Source: Bacillota bacterium (GTDB lineage: Bacteria > Bacillota > Dethiobacteria > DTU022). From it: a DNA stretch of 46,679 nucleotides. Position numbers and translations under genes: made by a program. The stretch lies in NCBI GenBank assembly GCA_029782095.1, contig JAKOVL010000125.1:1-46679 (forward strand), in the 5' to 3' direction. The notes under the pieces are model-generated. The model was not told the origin of the DNA, ran no database searches, and worked only from the letters and a program-made list of their open reading frames with translations. Shown here piece by piece: positions 1 to 8,300 of the stretch (position 1 is its first letter; each line of letters opens with the position of its first letter).

Positions 1-1
1 G

Positions 2-151
2 CTAAACCGAGAGGTCAAACAGGAATTGAAACGTTTAAAGGTTAAACATTTACTGGGCAAGGAAAATATTAACAACATGCCTCTGTTCAATAGTGGCAGC
101 AATCTAACCCGTAGGGCACTAAAAGGACTAAAAAATCAAATGGTTGTCTAA
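2..151 (+). pseudogene. IS transposase, C-terminal end only (cut by window edge)
   Basis: An open frame enters from the left edge and stops with TAA at 149-151, giving 49 residues that are basic and end in ALKGLKNQMVV. There is no start in the window. It is read as the C-terminus of a transposase because an imperfect terminal inverted repeat follows 20 bases later (172-196) and matches the left terminal repeat of the element at the right edge. The family is uncertain; ISLre2 (UPF0236) is my best guess. The gene may be intact outside the window. Confidence 0.5.
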
Positions 152-171
152 GGTGTAAGGTGAGGTTCCTT

Positions 172-196
172 AAAAAAACCTACAGTGTCTTGACAC
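172..196. repeat. Right terminal inverted repeat of an insertion sequence
   Basis: Read on the minus strand, this begins GTGTCAAGACACTGTAGG and runs into a T tract. The + strand at 46485-46507 begins GTGTAAAGTTATTGTAGG and also runs into a T tract. The two agree at 19 of 23 positions. Both ends also carry an AGGAACCTC motif a little further in (162-170 here, 46536-46544 there). This marks the outer end of the left IS at about 196. An outward TTGACA (190-195) lies in the repeat, but no -10 follows at the right distance. Confidence 0.7.
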
Positions 197-216
197 GATC
201 TACAGGAACTGCCCAT

Positions 217-245
217 TTGCCTGCCCCGGTAAAGTGTAGTATCAT
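217..245 (+). promoter_or_regulatory. Candidate sigma-A promoter for the moxR-like operon
   Basis: TTGCCT (217-222) and TATCAT (240-245) are separated by 17 bases and lie 34 bases before the first ATG. Both hexamers are imperfect. This is the only plausible promoter between the IS end and the gene. Confidence 0.4.
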
Positions 246-278
246 TTCATCAAGAGACAGGAGACAGGAGCGATCAGG

Positions 279-1196
279 ATGAAATTGGAGTTATCACAGC
301 TGCGGCAAGGCTTCGCCGATGCTGGTTATATTTGTGATGACAGTGTGGTTTTGACGGTTTACCTGGCCCTTACTTTGCAAAAACCCTTGCTGATCGAGGG
401 GGCCCCCGGGGTCGGCAAAACGGAAATGGGCAAAGTCCTGGCCCGCATACTGAATACGGCCCTGATTCGCTTGCAGTGCTACGAAGGGCTGGATGAGAAT
501 AAAGCCCTGTATGAGTGGAATTACCAGCGCCAGCTTTTACGTATTCAAATGAGCAAAGATACAGCCGAAGCAGAGTTGCAGGAAGAAGAGCTGTTTTCCA
601 TGCGCTATCTCCTGGAAAGGCCGCTTTTAAAAGCTATCCTGGCAGAGCATACAGTGGTTTTGCTAATTGATGAAGTGGATAAATGCGATCCTGAATTTGA
701 AGCATTTTTATTTGAGGTTTTATCCGATTTTCAGGTTTCCATACCGGAGCTGGGGACCCTCCAGGCCAGCAATATTCCGGTGGTTGTCCTGACCAGCAAC
801 AATGAACGGGAGTTATCGGACGGGTTGAAACGGCGCTGTCTTTATCTTTATCTCGATTTTCCCAGTGTGGAGCAGGAAACACGGATTATCAAGGCCAGGG
901 TTCCCGGAATAGGTGAACATTTGGCTGAAAGGATGGCCAGGGTTATCTCCTTTCTGCGCTGTCAAGATGAAATCAGGAAAAAACCTTCCATTGCCGAGAC
1001 GCTCGATTGGGCCAGAGCACTTCTGGCGCTAGAGCGGGACCGCCTTGATGGAGCAGTGGTGGCAGACACCCTCAATCTGCTGCTGAAAACCCGCCATGAC
1101 CAGCAGCTATTCCACAGTCGCATTGGACCGGAAGGGATCAATAGGGCACTTGCCCACCCCGATGCGGAGGAGGCCGGTAGCCGGTGCCGTTGCTAA
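279..1196 (+). CDS. MoxR/CoxD-type AAA+ ATPase
   Basis: This 305-residue protein is a MoxR-family AAA+ ATPase. Walker A GAPGVGKT is at residues 41-48, Walker B VVLLIDEVDK at about 126-135, and a sensor region with TSNNERE at about 172-178. The segment EGLDENKALYEWNY resembles CoxD-type members. MoxR ATPases work with VWA-domain proteins to remodel target enzymes or insert metal cofactors. The next gene is such a VWA protein and overlaps by 13 bases, and cooC follows, so a role in maturing a CO dehydrogenase or another metalloenzyme is inferred. The ATG at 279 has a CAGGAG ribosome-binding site upstream. The target enzyme is not in the window. Confidence 0.85.
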   Translation: MKLELSQLRQGFADAGYICDDSVVLTVYLALTLQKPLLIEGAPGVGKTEMGKVLARILNTALIRLQCYEGLDENKALYEWNYQRQLLRIQMSKDTAEAELQEEELFSMRYLLERPLLKAILAEHTVVLLIDEVDKCDPEFEAFLFEVLSDFQVSIPELGTLQASNIPVVVLTSNNERELSDGLKRRCLYLYLDFPSVEQETRIIKARVPGIGEHLAERMARVISFLRCQDEIRKKPSIAETLDWARALLALERDRLDGAVVADTLNLLLKTRHDQQLFHSRIGPEGINRALAHPDAEEAGSRCRC

Positions 1197-2563
1197 GCGC
1201 ACCTCCTGCAGCACAACTGGAAGCGCGCCTGGCCAGTTTTGCGGCCCGCCTGCGCAAAGCGGGCCTGCCCCTTGGTACGGCAGAGCTTCTGGACGCACTG
1301 CGAGCGTTGCAGCATGTTGATGTATCCCAAAAGAGCATGGTGAAGACCGCTCTTCAAGCAACCCTGGTAAAAAATAGGAGCCACCAGGCGCTGTTCGAGC
1401 ATATCTTTGAAGCGTATTTTATTCCTCCTGAAGAGCACAGCCTTCACCTGCAAGAAGAAGCCCGCCGCAGGCATAGGCTCGAACTGCGCCGGGCGGAGGC
1501 AGCCCGTTCGCTTCAATTTAAAGGTGAAACCCTGAGACTTACCGGTGAGGAAATGTTGCTTTACACCTCCTTGCCCGAGGAGCAGCGGCGGAGGCTGCTA
1601 AATTTTGTTCGCCAGACAAATGAAGGTAAAAATGTGGGACCGCAGTTTCGTCCCCTGCTGGAAACCGTGGTCAAGGGGCACCTCAGTTACTGGCGCAGCC
1701 GCCTGGAACAGGCCGATCCCGATGCTGGCGGTCCCGGTGCACCCGGCAGCGACGGGGCGGGAAGCGGCTCCAGGGAAAACCGCATCCGGCAGGTAGATAT
1801 CCGGTTAATTCGCAATGAAGAACTTCCTGCCGCGGAAACGTTAATTTATAAACTTTCACAGAAGCTGGTACGCAGGCTGTCCCGCCGGCGCAAGGCGTCC
1901 CGCCGGGGGCCTTTGGATCTGCGCCGCTCGATTCGCGACAACCTCCATTACGGCGGCTCCATTTTTCGGCTGCGCCACCAGCGAAAACGTCCGCCCAGGC
2001 AGCAGCTGATGCTGATCTGTGATGTATCCGCTTCCATGCAGCGCTACAGCGTGTTTGTCCTTCAGTTTATCTATGGTTTGCAGGCGGCGGTGCAGAACCT
2101 GGAAAGTTTTAGCTTTTCCGACACCCTGGAGTATCTAACACCGGCATTGCAGAAACAGGAAGGGTTGGAAAGTCTTCTGGCCCGTGTGGTCAACGAAAGC
2201 GGCAACTGGGGTGGCGGGACCAACCTGTTCGCAGCGCTGCAGCAGTTGCTGGGTTCTTACCGGCACCTGCTTAACCGGAAAACTTGCATCATCATTGTCA
2301 GTGACACGAAAACCCTGGCCTTAGAGCAGTCTTTGCAGGCGCTGCAGCGCTTAAAGCTGCTGGTAAAAAAAATATTGTGGCTGAATCCCCTTCCACTTGA
2401 GCAGTGGAACCAGTATCGATCCGTGGATAAGGTGCGGCAGTTGATAGAGATGTGGCCGTGCAATACGATCGCCGATCTGGAAGCGGTGGTAGCCGGCCGA
2501 ATTGTGGCAGATGACAAAACCTGTTACACTAACATTGATCAAGAAGGAGGCGTAATCTTATGA
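1184..2563 (+). CDS. CoxE-like VWA-domain protein
   Basis: This 459-residue protein has a helical, charged N-terminal half, a Gly/Ser-rich linker (residues about 180-197), and a C-terminal von Willebrand A domain. The MIDAS motif DVSAS is at 280-284, and the metal-binding Thr lies in GGGTNLFAAL at about 344. This arrangement is that of CoxE-like proteins, the partners of MoxR ATPases. It starts at GTG 1184 behind a strong GGAGGAGG, inside the end of the ATPase gene, which implies coupled translation. It ends 4 bases into cooC. In aerobic CO oxidisers CoxD/CoxE mature the Mo-Cu CO dehydrogenase; here the pair sits with a nickel-enzyme accessory gene instead. Confidence 0.85.
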   Translation: MPLLSAPPAAQLEARLASFAARLRKAGLPLGTAELLDALRALQHVDVSQKSMVKTALQATLVKNRSHQALFEHIFEAYFIPPEEHSLHLQEEARRRHRLELRRAEAARSLQFKGETLRLTGEEMLLYTSLPEEQRRRLLNFVRQTNEGKNVGPQFRPLLETVVKGHLSYWRSRLEQADPDAGGPGAPGSDGAGSGSRENRIRQVDIRLIRNEELPAAETLIYKLSQKLVRRLSRRRKASRRGPLDLRRSIRDNLHYGGSIFRLRHQRKRPPRQQLMLICDVSASMQRYSVFVLQFIYGLQAAVQNLESFSFSDTLEYLTPALQKQEGLESLLARVVNESGNWGGGTNLFAALQQLLGSYRHLLNRKTCIIIVSDTKTLALEQSLQALQRLKLLVKKILWLNPLPLEQWNQYRSVDKVRQLIEMWPCNTIADLEAVVAGRIVADDKTCYTNIDQEGGVIL

Positions 2564-3315
2564 CCATGCGTGTTGCCGTGGCGGGAAAAGGTGGCACAGG
2601 CAAGACCACGTTGACGGCGCTGCTGGTGCGTTATCTACTCCAGCGGCGGCCGGGAAAATCCATTCTGGCGGTGGACGCCGACGCCAATGCCAACCTCAAT
2701 GAAACACTGGGACTAGAGGTCACGGAAACCATAGGGACGATTCTTGAAGATACGAAAAAGCCCAATACAGTACCTACCGGGATGACCAAAGATATTTTTA
2801 TTGAGTACCGCCTGAGCAGAGCCCTGGTGGAAACAGATCATTATGACCTGGTAGTGATGGGCAATCCCCAGGGGCCCGGCTGTTACTGCTACCCCAATGA
2901 TCTGTTGAAGAGATACCTGGAAAGATTGAGCAAGAATTATGATTATATGCTGGTTGATAATGAAGCGGGCCTGGAACATCTCAGCCGGAGACTTTTGCCC
3001 ATGGCCGACCTGTTTATCGTGTGCAGCGATAATTCTGCCCGTGGTATCCGCTCGGCCAGGCGGGTGCGAGAGATTGTTGAAAATGTAAAAATAGAAGTGG
3101 GGAAGATGGGCCTGGTCATTTGCCGGGGGCGCGGCGATGGAGCGGTGCAGCTGGAAAAAGAGATTGCGGACAGCGGCCTGGAACTGTTTGGCGATATACC
3201 CTATGATCCCCTTGTCGAGGAATATGATCTGGCCGGGAAACCGCTGCTTGACCTGCCCGATGATGCGGTGGCGGTGGAGGCCTCGGTCCGGCTCTTTGAC
3301 AGCCTGTCCCTTTAG
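2560..3315 (+). CDS. cooC: CooC-type nickel-insertion ATPase for CO dehydrogenase
   Basis: This 251-residue protein is a MinD/SIMIBI-type ATPase. It has the deviant Walker A GKGGTGKTT at residues 9-17, DADAN at 39-43, and a Cys-Tyr-Cys pair at 108-110 in GPGCYCYPND. In characterised CooC dimers a CxC pair binds nickel or zinc. CooC supports nickel insertion into the C-cluster of anaerobic CO dehydrogenase (CooS/AcsA). The ATG at 2560 has AGGAGG upstream and overlaps the coxE-like stop by 4 bases. No cooS or acs gene lies in the window, so the substrate enzyme must be encoded elsewhere. Confidence 0.88.
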   Translation: MTMRVAVAGKGGTGKTTLTALLVRYLLQRRPGKSILAVDADANANLNETLGLEVTETIGTILEDTKKPNTVPTGMTKDIFIEYRLSRALVETDHYDLVVMGNPQGPGCYCYPNDLLKRYLERLSKNYDYMLVDNEAGLEHLSRRLLPMADLFIVCSDNSARGIRSARRVREIVENVKIEVGKMGLVICRGRGDGAVQLEKEIADSGLELFGDIPYDPLVEEYDLAGKPLLDLPDDAVAVEASVRLFDSLSL

Positions 3316-3467
3316 GCCATGCTTTGCGGGCTTTTGCCCTTGTGAGGCGGCGGATTTCTTCTTTGGCCTGCGGTGCGTGGCGCAGCAGCTGCCCGCCCAT
3401 GATGCGGATAACCCTTAAGGGAAAAGTTCCCGTCCACTGGCAGCATTCTTTCAGGGAGGGGATTGAG

Positions 3468-4115
3468 ATGAAATTCAAAGACCGCCGCCATGCCGGAGAA
3501 TTGCTGGCGGAGAAATTAACCGTTTACCGGGGAAAAAACCCGTTAATCCTGGCGCTCCCCAGGGGTGGAGTGGTAGTGGCGGAGCCGATTTGGGATTTCA
3601 CCGGCGGCGACCTTGATTTGATTATTACGCGCAAAATAGGGGCCCCGTACCAGAAAGAGCTGGCCATCGGTGCAGTTGCGGGCGATGGATTTGTTTTGTT
3701 AAACCATAAGCTGGTGGAGCAGCTGGGAGTAACTCCATCTTACATTGAGCGGGCGGCCGCATCAGAACAGGCGGAGATACAGCGCCGCCTGGCCCTATAT
3801 CGCGGCCAAGTGCCATACCCGTCGTTAAAAGGCAGAGTGGTCATAGTTGTGGATGACGGTGTAGCCACGGGATTTACGGTAATGGCGGCATTGCAGAGTT
3901 TGCAGCAGCATGAGCCTGCGGAGCTGGTGCTGGCCGTCCCTGTGGGCCCGCCGGAGACTTTTAAAGAACTGCAGGCGGAGGTAGACCGGCTTTACTATCT
4001 CGCATCTCCGGCCTGGTTCGCAGCGGTAGGCCAGTTCTATGATCATTTCAGCCAGATTAGTGACGCCCAGGTTTTAAAGATTATGAAGCGCTCCTTTGCT
4101 AGATTAAAAGAATGA
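3468..4115 (+). CDS. Phosphoribosyltransferase-domain protein
   Basis: This 215-residue protein belongs to the phosphoribosyltransferase superfamily (COG1926-like). It opens with a conserved stretch, ILALPRGGVVVAEPI, followed by DLIITRKIGAPYQKE, and carries the PRPP-loop motif VVIVVDDGVATGFT in the middle. The natural substrate of this group is not firmly known. The open frame runs upstream, but ATG 3468 is chosen because GGGAGGGG lies 6 bases before it and the homologous part begins there. It stands about 150 bases after cooC and 21 bases before fabZ. Confidence 0.8.
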   Translation: MKFKDRRHAGELLAEKLTVYRGKNPLILALPRGGVVVAEPIWDFTGGDLDLIITRKIGAPYQKELAIGAVAGDGFVLLNHKLVEQLGVTPSYIERAAASEQAEIQRRLALYRGQVPYPSLKGRVVIVVDDGVATGFTVMAALQSLQQHEPAELVLAVPVGPPETFKELQAEVDRLYYLASPAWFAAVGQFYDHFSQISDAQVLKIMKRSFARLKE

Positions 4116-4136
4116 TTCTGGAAGGATGTTTGGTTT

Positions 4137-4589
4137 ATGGATGTTCTAAACGCCAAAGAACTCATGGCGCTGCTGCCGCATCGCTACCCGTTTCTACTGG
4201 TAGATCGAATCACCAGTCTTGTTCCTGGAGAGAGGGCCACGGGATTTAAAAATGTTACTCTGAACGAGCCTTTCTTCCAGGGGCATTTCCCCGGCGAACC
4301 GGTAATGCCGGGCGTCCTGATTATCGAAGCACTGGCCCAGGTAGGCGCCGTAGCCGTGTTGAGCCTGGAGCAGAATCGGGGCAAACTGGCCTTATTTGCG
4401 GGAGTCAACCGTTTTAGGTTTAAGCAGATCGTGCGTCCTGGAGATCGTCTTGAACTATCCGTTGTCTTGACCGGGAGGCGCGGTCATATCGGCAAGGGCG
4501 ACGGTGAGGCCCGGGTGGACGGCAAACTGGTTGCCTCGGGTGAACTCTGGTTTGCCCTGACGAACCTTGAAAAAGAAGATGGCGATTGA
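4137..4589 (+). CDS. fabZ: (3R)-hydroxyacyl-ACP dehydratase FabZ
   Basis: This 150-residue hot-dog-fold protein dehydrates 3-hydroxyacyl-ACP in type II fatty acid synthesis. It carries the N-terminal [14 protein letters not shown] segment. The active-site block [20 protein letters not shown] has the catalytic His and Glu. The length is normal for FabZ. No other fab genes are nearby, so this is an isolated fab gene. The metK promoter -35 overlaps its stop codon. Confidence 0.95.
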   Translation: MDVLNAKELMALLPHRYPFLLVDRITSLVPGERATGFKNVTLNEPFFQGHFPGEPVMPGVLIIEALAQVGAVAVLSLEQNRGKLALFAGVNRFRFKQIVRPGDRLELSVVLTGRRGHIGKGDGEARVDGKLVASGELWFALTNLEKEDGD

Positions 4590-4614
4590 CAGCAGGTATT
4601 AGTTGGTGTATTTT
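4586..4614 (+). promoter_or_regulatory. Sigma-A promoter for the metK leader
   Basis: A perfect -35 TTGACA (4586-4591) is followed after 17 bases by TATTTT (4609-4614). Transcription would begin near 4621, just before the riboswitch at 4637. The -35 overlaps the fabZ stop codon, which separates metK regulation from fabZ. Confidence 0.75.
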
Positions 4615-4636
4615 AGAACAGTAATGGCATAAACAT

Positions 4637-4743
4637 ACTCTTATCAAGAGCGGAGGAGGGACGGCCCCGATGAATCCCGGCAACCGGCCTGCGGCTATGG
4701 TGCCAATTGCCGCCGGGGGCTCTCTGCCCTGGGGAGATGAGAG
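4637..4743 (+). ncRNA. SAM-I (S-box) riboswitch aptamer
   Basis: The conserved S-box blocks are present in order: CTCTTATCAAGAG (4638-4650), GGAGGGACGGCCCGATGAA-like core with one extra C (4654-4673), CCCGGCAACC (4677-4686), GGTGCCAATT (4699-4708), and the closing AGATGAGAG (4734-4742). P1 forms between CTCTTAT and ATGAGAG. SAM binding stabilises P1. The 3' P1 strand can otherwise pair with the 5' arm of the terminator just downstream, so this is an OFF switch for SAM synthesis. Confidence 0.93.
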
Positions 4744-4751
4744 GTCTTCAA

Positions 4752-4780
4752 AAAACCTCTTCAGGGAGGTTTTATTTTTT
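4752..4780 (+). terminator. Riboswitch-controlled intrinsic terminator
   Basis: AAAACCTC (4752-4759) pairs perfectly with GAGGTTTT (4766-4773) around a 6-base loop, followed by ATTTTTT. GAGAGGT at the 3' side of aptamer P1 (4739-4745) can pair with ACCTCTT (4755-4761) to form the competing antiterminator when SAM is low. Confidence 0.88.
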
Positions 4781-4800
4781 CCTTACAGGAGGCGAAAGGC

Positions 4801-5988
4801 ATGGCTACAGATACCTACTATTTTACGTCTGAATCGGTTACCGAAGGGCACCCCGACAAGCTGGCCGACCAGATTTCCGATGCAATCCTGGACAATATTT
4901 TAGAGCGTGATCCCTATGCCCGGGTAGCGGCGGAAACCATGGTCACCACCGGCCTGGTTCTGGTTTGCGGCGAGATAACCACAGAATGCTATGTTGATAT
5001 TCCGAAAATAGTGCGGGACAAGGTTAAAGCGATTGGCTACACCCGGGCCAAATATGGTTTCGACGGAGACACCTGCGCCGTGCTCACTTCCATTGACGAG
5101 CAGTCGCCGGATATTGCCCTCGGCGTTAACCAGGCCCTGGAAGCGAAAAAGGAGCGTTCGGAAGACAGGTTTGATTTGATTGGCGCCGGGGACCAGGGGA
5201 TGATGTTCGGTTTTGCTTGCGATGAAACACCGGAGCTGATGCCCCTGCCGATCTCCCTGGCCCACAGACTGGCCCAACGGCTCGCGGAGGTGCGCAAGCA
5301 AGGTGCGCTGGATTACCTGCGCCCGGATGGGAAAACCCAGGTCACCGTAGCCTATCGCGACGGCCGGCCGCAGCAGGTGCATACCGTTGTTGTTGCCGCC
5401 CAGCATAGTGAAGAAGTATCCCTTGAGCAAATCGAAGAGGATATCATCAGGGAAGTTGTCCGGAAGGTTATCCCTCCGGAGCTTTTAACCGGAGAAACTC
5501 GCTTTTTAATCAACCCGACCGGGCGTTTTGTGATCGGAGGCCCCCAGGGTGATGCGGGGCTGACCGGCAGAAAAATTATGGTGGACACATATGGCGGTTA
5601 TGCGCCTCATGGCGGCGGAGCATTTTCCGGCAAAGATCCCACCAAAGTGGATCGCTCTGCGGCGTATGCCGCCCGCTATGTGGCCAAAAATATAGTTGCC
5701 GCAGGGCTGGCCCGAAAATGCCAGATCCAGCTGGCCTACGCCATCGGGGTGGCCCAGCCGGTATCGTTGCACATTAATACTTTTGGCACCGGGGCTATCC
5801 CCACGCACCGGCTCGAAGCGCTGGTCCGCCAGCATTTTGACCTGCGTCCCGGTGCGATCATTGAAAGCCTTGACCTGCGTCGCCCCATTTACCAGCAGCT
5901 TGCCGCTTACGGCCACTTTGGACGGACCGACTTGGATCTGAGCTGGGAGCGTGTGGATAAGGCGGAACTTTTAAAAGGGGCCCTCTAG
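4801..5988 (+). CDS. metK: S-adenosylmethionine synthetase
   Basis: This 395-residue enzyme makes SAM from methionine and ATP. Signatures include [17 protein letters not shown] near residue 15, [15 protein letters not shown] near 130, and [19 protein letters not shown] near 265. The length is typical. The ATG at 4801 follows an ACAGGAGG ribosome-binding site. The gene is alone in its transcription unit, under the SAM-I riboswitch, so product feedback is expected. Confidence 0.97.
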   Translation: MATDTYYFTSESVTEGHPDKLADQISDAILDNILERDPYARVAAETMVTTGLVLVCGEITTECYVDIPKIVRDKVKAIGYTRAKYGFDGDTCAVLTSIDEQSPDIALGVNQALEAKKERSEDRFDLIGAGDQGMMFGFACDETPELMPLPISLAHRLAQRLAEVRKQGALDYLRPDGKTQVTVAYRDGRPQQVHTVVVAAQHSEEVSLEQIEEDIIREVVRKVIPPELLTGETRFLINPTGRFVIGGPQGDAGLTGRKIMVDTYGGYAPHGGGAFSGKDPTKVDRSAAYAARYVAKNIVAAGLARKCQIQLAYAIGVAQPVSLHINTFGTGAIPTHRLEALVRQHFDLRPGAIIESLDLRRPIYQQLAAYGHFGRTDLDLSWERVDKAELLKGAL

Positions 5989-6010
5989 AATGGTTAATCT
6001 TGTGGAAAAT

Positions 6011-6039
6011 AAAGGATTTGCCGCTTTCCCGTTGAATAT
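6011..6039 (+). promoter_or_regulatory. Sigma-H-like promoter upstream of recD2
   Basis: -35 AAAGGATTT (6011-6019), an 11-base spacer, and -10 GTTGAATAT (6031-6039) match the Bacillus sigma-H consensus RNAGGAWWW / RNNGAATWW at every defined position. The start of transcription would be near 6045, about 27 bases before the proposed recD2 start. There is no good sigma-A site in this gap. Confidence 0.72.
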
Positions 6040-6071
6040 TTGGTTAAAAGAATAATCTGGGGTGCAATTTT

Positions 6072-8273
6072 CTGGAACAAGTAGAAGGCATCTTGGAAAA
6101 AATCAAATATTATAATGAAGAAAGCTCGTACATGGTCGGCAGCCTGCGCTGCCAGGACGGGCAAAAAATCACCATTGTCGGCAACCTGCCCCGGTTTCAG
6201 GAGGGAGAAAGCCTGATCATTTCCGGGGAGTGGCAGGTGCACCGGCGCTATGGCCGCCAGGTTGTAGTGCAGCAGTGGGAGCGCCTTGTCCCGGCTACGC
6301 CTGCAGGGCTTACACGCTACCTTTCTTCAGGGCTGATTAAAGGTATTGGCCCGGTGACGGCCAGGCGCATTGTCAAGCAATTCGGCCTGAAAGCCCTGGA
6401 GGTCATGGAAAAGGAGCCGGAGCGCCTCCGCGAAGTGGAGGGTATCGGCGAAAAAAAAGCGGCGCAAATCCTGGAAAGCTTCAACCGCTACAAGGATTTG
6501 CAAAACGTGATGGTCTTTCTCCAGGGATGCGGCATCGGGATCAGCCATGCCATGCGCCTGTATAAGCAGTATGGCTCCCAGGCCATCGACCGGGTTAAAG
6601 AAAACCCCTATCGGCTGGCCGGCGAAGTCTTTGGAATTGGCTTTAAAACAGCGGATCGGATCGCCCGCCGCATGGGCCTGCCTGAAGATTCCCCGGAGCG
6701 GGTTAAGGCCGCCATTATTTTTGCTTTGAACCAGGAAGCGACCCAGGGGCATGTTTGCCTGCCCCTGGATTTACTTTTCGAAAAGGTAAAAGAGCTGCTC
6801 GACACGGACGCAACGAAACCGGCCACCTACCCGCTGCAGGAGCAGCTTCAAATCCTGGAGAAAGAAAATTATGTTTTTTGCGACCGGCCTGCCGGTATAG
6901 ATGTCGTCTATTATGCCCCGTTCTATCGTGCAGAGCTGGGCGTGGCCCGCCGCTTAAAACAGCTTTTGGAGTCCGGGCGGCGCTGGGGTGCCGGTGAGAT
7001 GAAAAGGGCCCTGGGGACGGTGGCCGCTACCGGCGCCCGGTTGAACGCCGAGCAACTCCAGGTGCTGGAAAAATCGATGCTCAGCGGGGTGCTGGTGGTC
7101 ACCGGTGGCCCGGGAACCGGCAAGACGACAACGATCAAAGCGCTGCTGGCGCTGTTCCAGTCTTTAAAGCAAAAGGTTGTCCTGGCAGCCCCCACCGGCC
7201 GGGCGGCCAAGAGGGTGACAGAGGCTACCGGCGGGGAGGCGTTTACCATCCACCGTCTTTTGGAATATACCTTTGTCGAAGGGGAAGGTTTCAGGTTTCA
7301 GCGCAACGAAGAAAACCCGGTGGAGGCCCAGGTAATTATTATAGATGAAGCTTCCATGGTCGACCTGCTGCTGATGTATAACCTGGTAAAAGCGATCCCC
7401 CCTGGCTGCCGCCTAATTTTGGTCGGGGATGTGGATCAGCTTCCGGCAGTGGGGGCGGGAAATGTGCTCAAGAATCTAATCGAGGCGGGTACAATTCCCT
7501 GCGTGCGCCTGCAGCATATTTTCCGCCAGGCCCGGGAGAGTATGATCATTGTTAATGCGCACCGGGTCAACCGGGGTGAAATGCCTTTTCTCAACAGGAA
7601 AGAGAAAGATTTTTTCTTTATTGCCGAGGAGGATCCGGAACGGGTTGCCAGCCTGGTGGTACAGCTTGCCTGCGAAAGGATTCCCCGCTATGGCCCCTAT
7701 GACCCTGTTCGCGATATCCAGGTGATTACACCGATGCGACGTACCGCGGCGGGCGTGGAGCAGTTAAATATCCTCCTCCAGAGAACGCTTAATCCGGCAC
7801 AAAAGCATAAACCGGAAATTAGCCTCAAGGGGACCGTATTCCGCCTGGGCGACAAGGTCATGCAGGTGCGCAATAATTATCAGAAAGAGGTCTACAACGG
7901 CGATATAGGCTTCATCTCGGAACTGGATCTGGAAGAAGGCGAACTGGTAGTCACCTTTCGCGATTCTGCCACCGATCGGCCGGTTGTTTATGATTTTAGT
8001 GAACTGGATGAGCTGGTACTTTCCTATGCTGTTTCGGTGCACAAAAGCCAGGGCAGCGAGTATCCCGTGGTGATTTTGCCGGTAATTACCCAGCATTATC
8101 TGTTGCTGCAGCGCAATCTCCTTTATACCGGTATTACCCGGGCTCGTAAAATGGCTGTGCTGGTCGGGACCAAGAAAGCCCTGGCCATCGCAGTGCGCAA
8201 CAATAAAGCCGAAGAACGCTACAGCTACCTGGACAGAAGGCTGCGCTCGGAAAGCGGGGCCGGCGGCTCCTGA
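6072..8273 (+). CDS. recD2: RecD2-type 5'-3' DNA helicase
   Basis: A superfamily 1B helicase of the stand-alone RecD2 type found in bacteria without RecBC. The order is an N-terminal OB-like region, helix-hairpin-helix repeats (GIGPVTARRIV, VEGIGEKKAAQIL), Walker A GGPGTGKTTT near residue 346, Walker B IIIDEASMVD, and the C-terminal helicase motif AVSVHKSQGSEYPVV. The frame has no ATG, GTG or TTG before TTG 6093. A start at CTG 6072, 8 bases after a GGGGTG, keeps the conserved opening EQVEGILEKI and gives 733 residues; the TTG start gives 726. Sigma-H-like control is suggested by the upstream site. comFC follows closely. Confidence 0.88.
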   Translation: MEQVEGILEKIKYYNEESSYMVGSLRCQDGQKITIVGNLPRFQEGESLIISGEWQVHRRYGRQVVVQQWERLVPATPAGLTRYLSSGLIKGIGPVTARRIVKQFGLKALEVMEKEPERLREVEGIGEKKAAQILESFNRYKDLQNVMVFLQGCGIGISHAMRLYKQYGSQAIDRVKENPYRLAGEVFGIGFKTADRIARRMGLPEDSPERVKAAIIFALNQEATQGHVCLPLDLLFEKVKELLDTDATKPATYPLQEQLQILEKENYVFCDRPAGIDVVYYAPFYRAELGVARRLKQLLESGRRWGAGEMKRALGTVAATGARLNAEQLQVLEKSMLSGVLVVTGGPGTGKTTTIKALLALFQSLKQKVVLAAPTGRAAKRVTEATGGEAFTIHRLLEYTFVEGEGFRFQRNEENPVEAQVIIIDEASMVDLLLMYNLVKAIPPGCRLILVGDVDQLPAVGAGNVLKNLIEAGTIPCVRLQHIFRQARESMIIVNAHRVNRGEMPFLNRKEKDFFFIAEEDPERVASLVVQLACERIPRYGPYDPVRDIQVITPMRRTAAGVEQLNILLQRTLNPAQKHKPEISLKGTVFRLGDKVMQVRNNYQKEVYNGDIGFISELDLEEGELVVTFRDSATDRPVVYDFSELDELVLSYAVSVHKSQGSEYPVVILPVITQHYLLLQRNLLYTGITRARKMAVLVGTKKALAIAVRNNKAEERYSYLDRRLRSESGAGGS

Positions 8274-8300
8274 GTCTATTTGCCCCGGAGGCTCTTGCTT

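Noticed and set aside
190-218. TTGACA in the left IS end as an outward promoter
   Set aside because: No -10-like hexamer lies at 16-18 bases downstream.
4670-4903. Open frame of 77 codons across the metK leader
   Set aside because: It lies over the SAM-I riboswitch, its terminator and the start of metK in another frame, and shows no protein family features.
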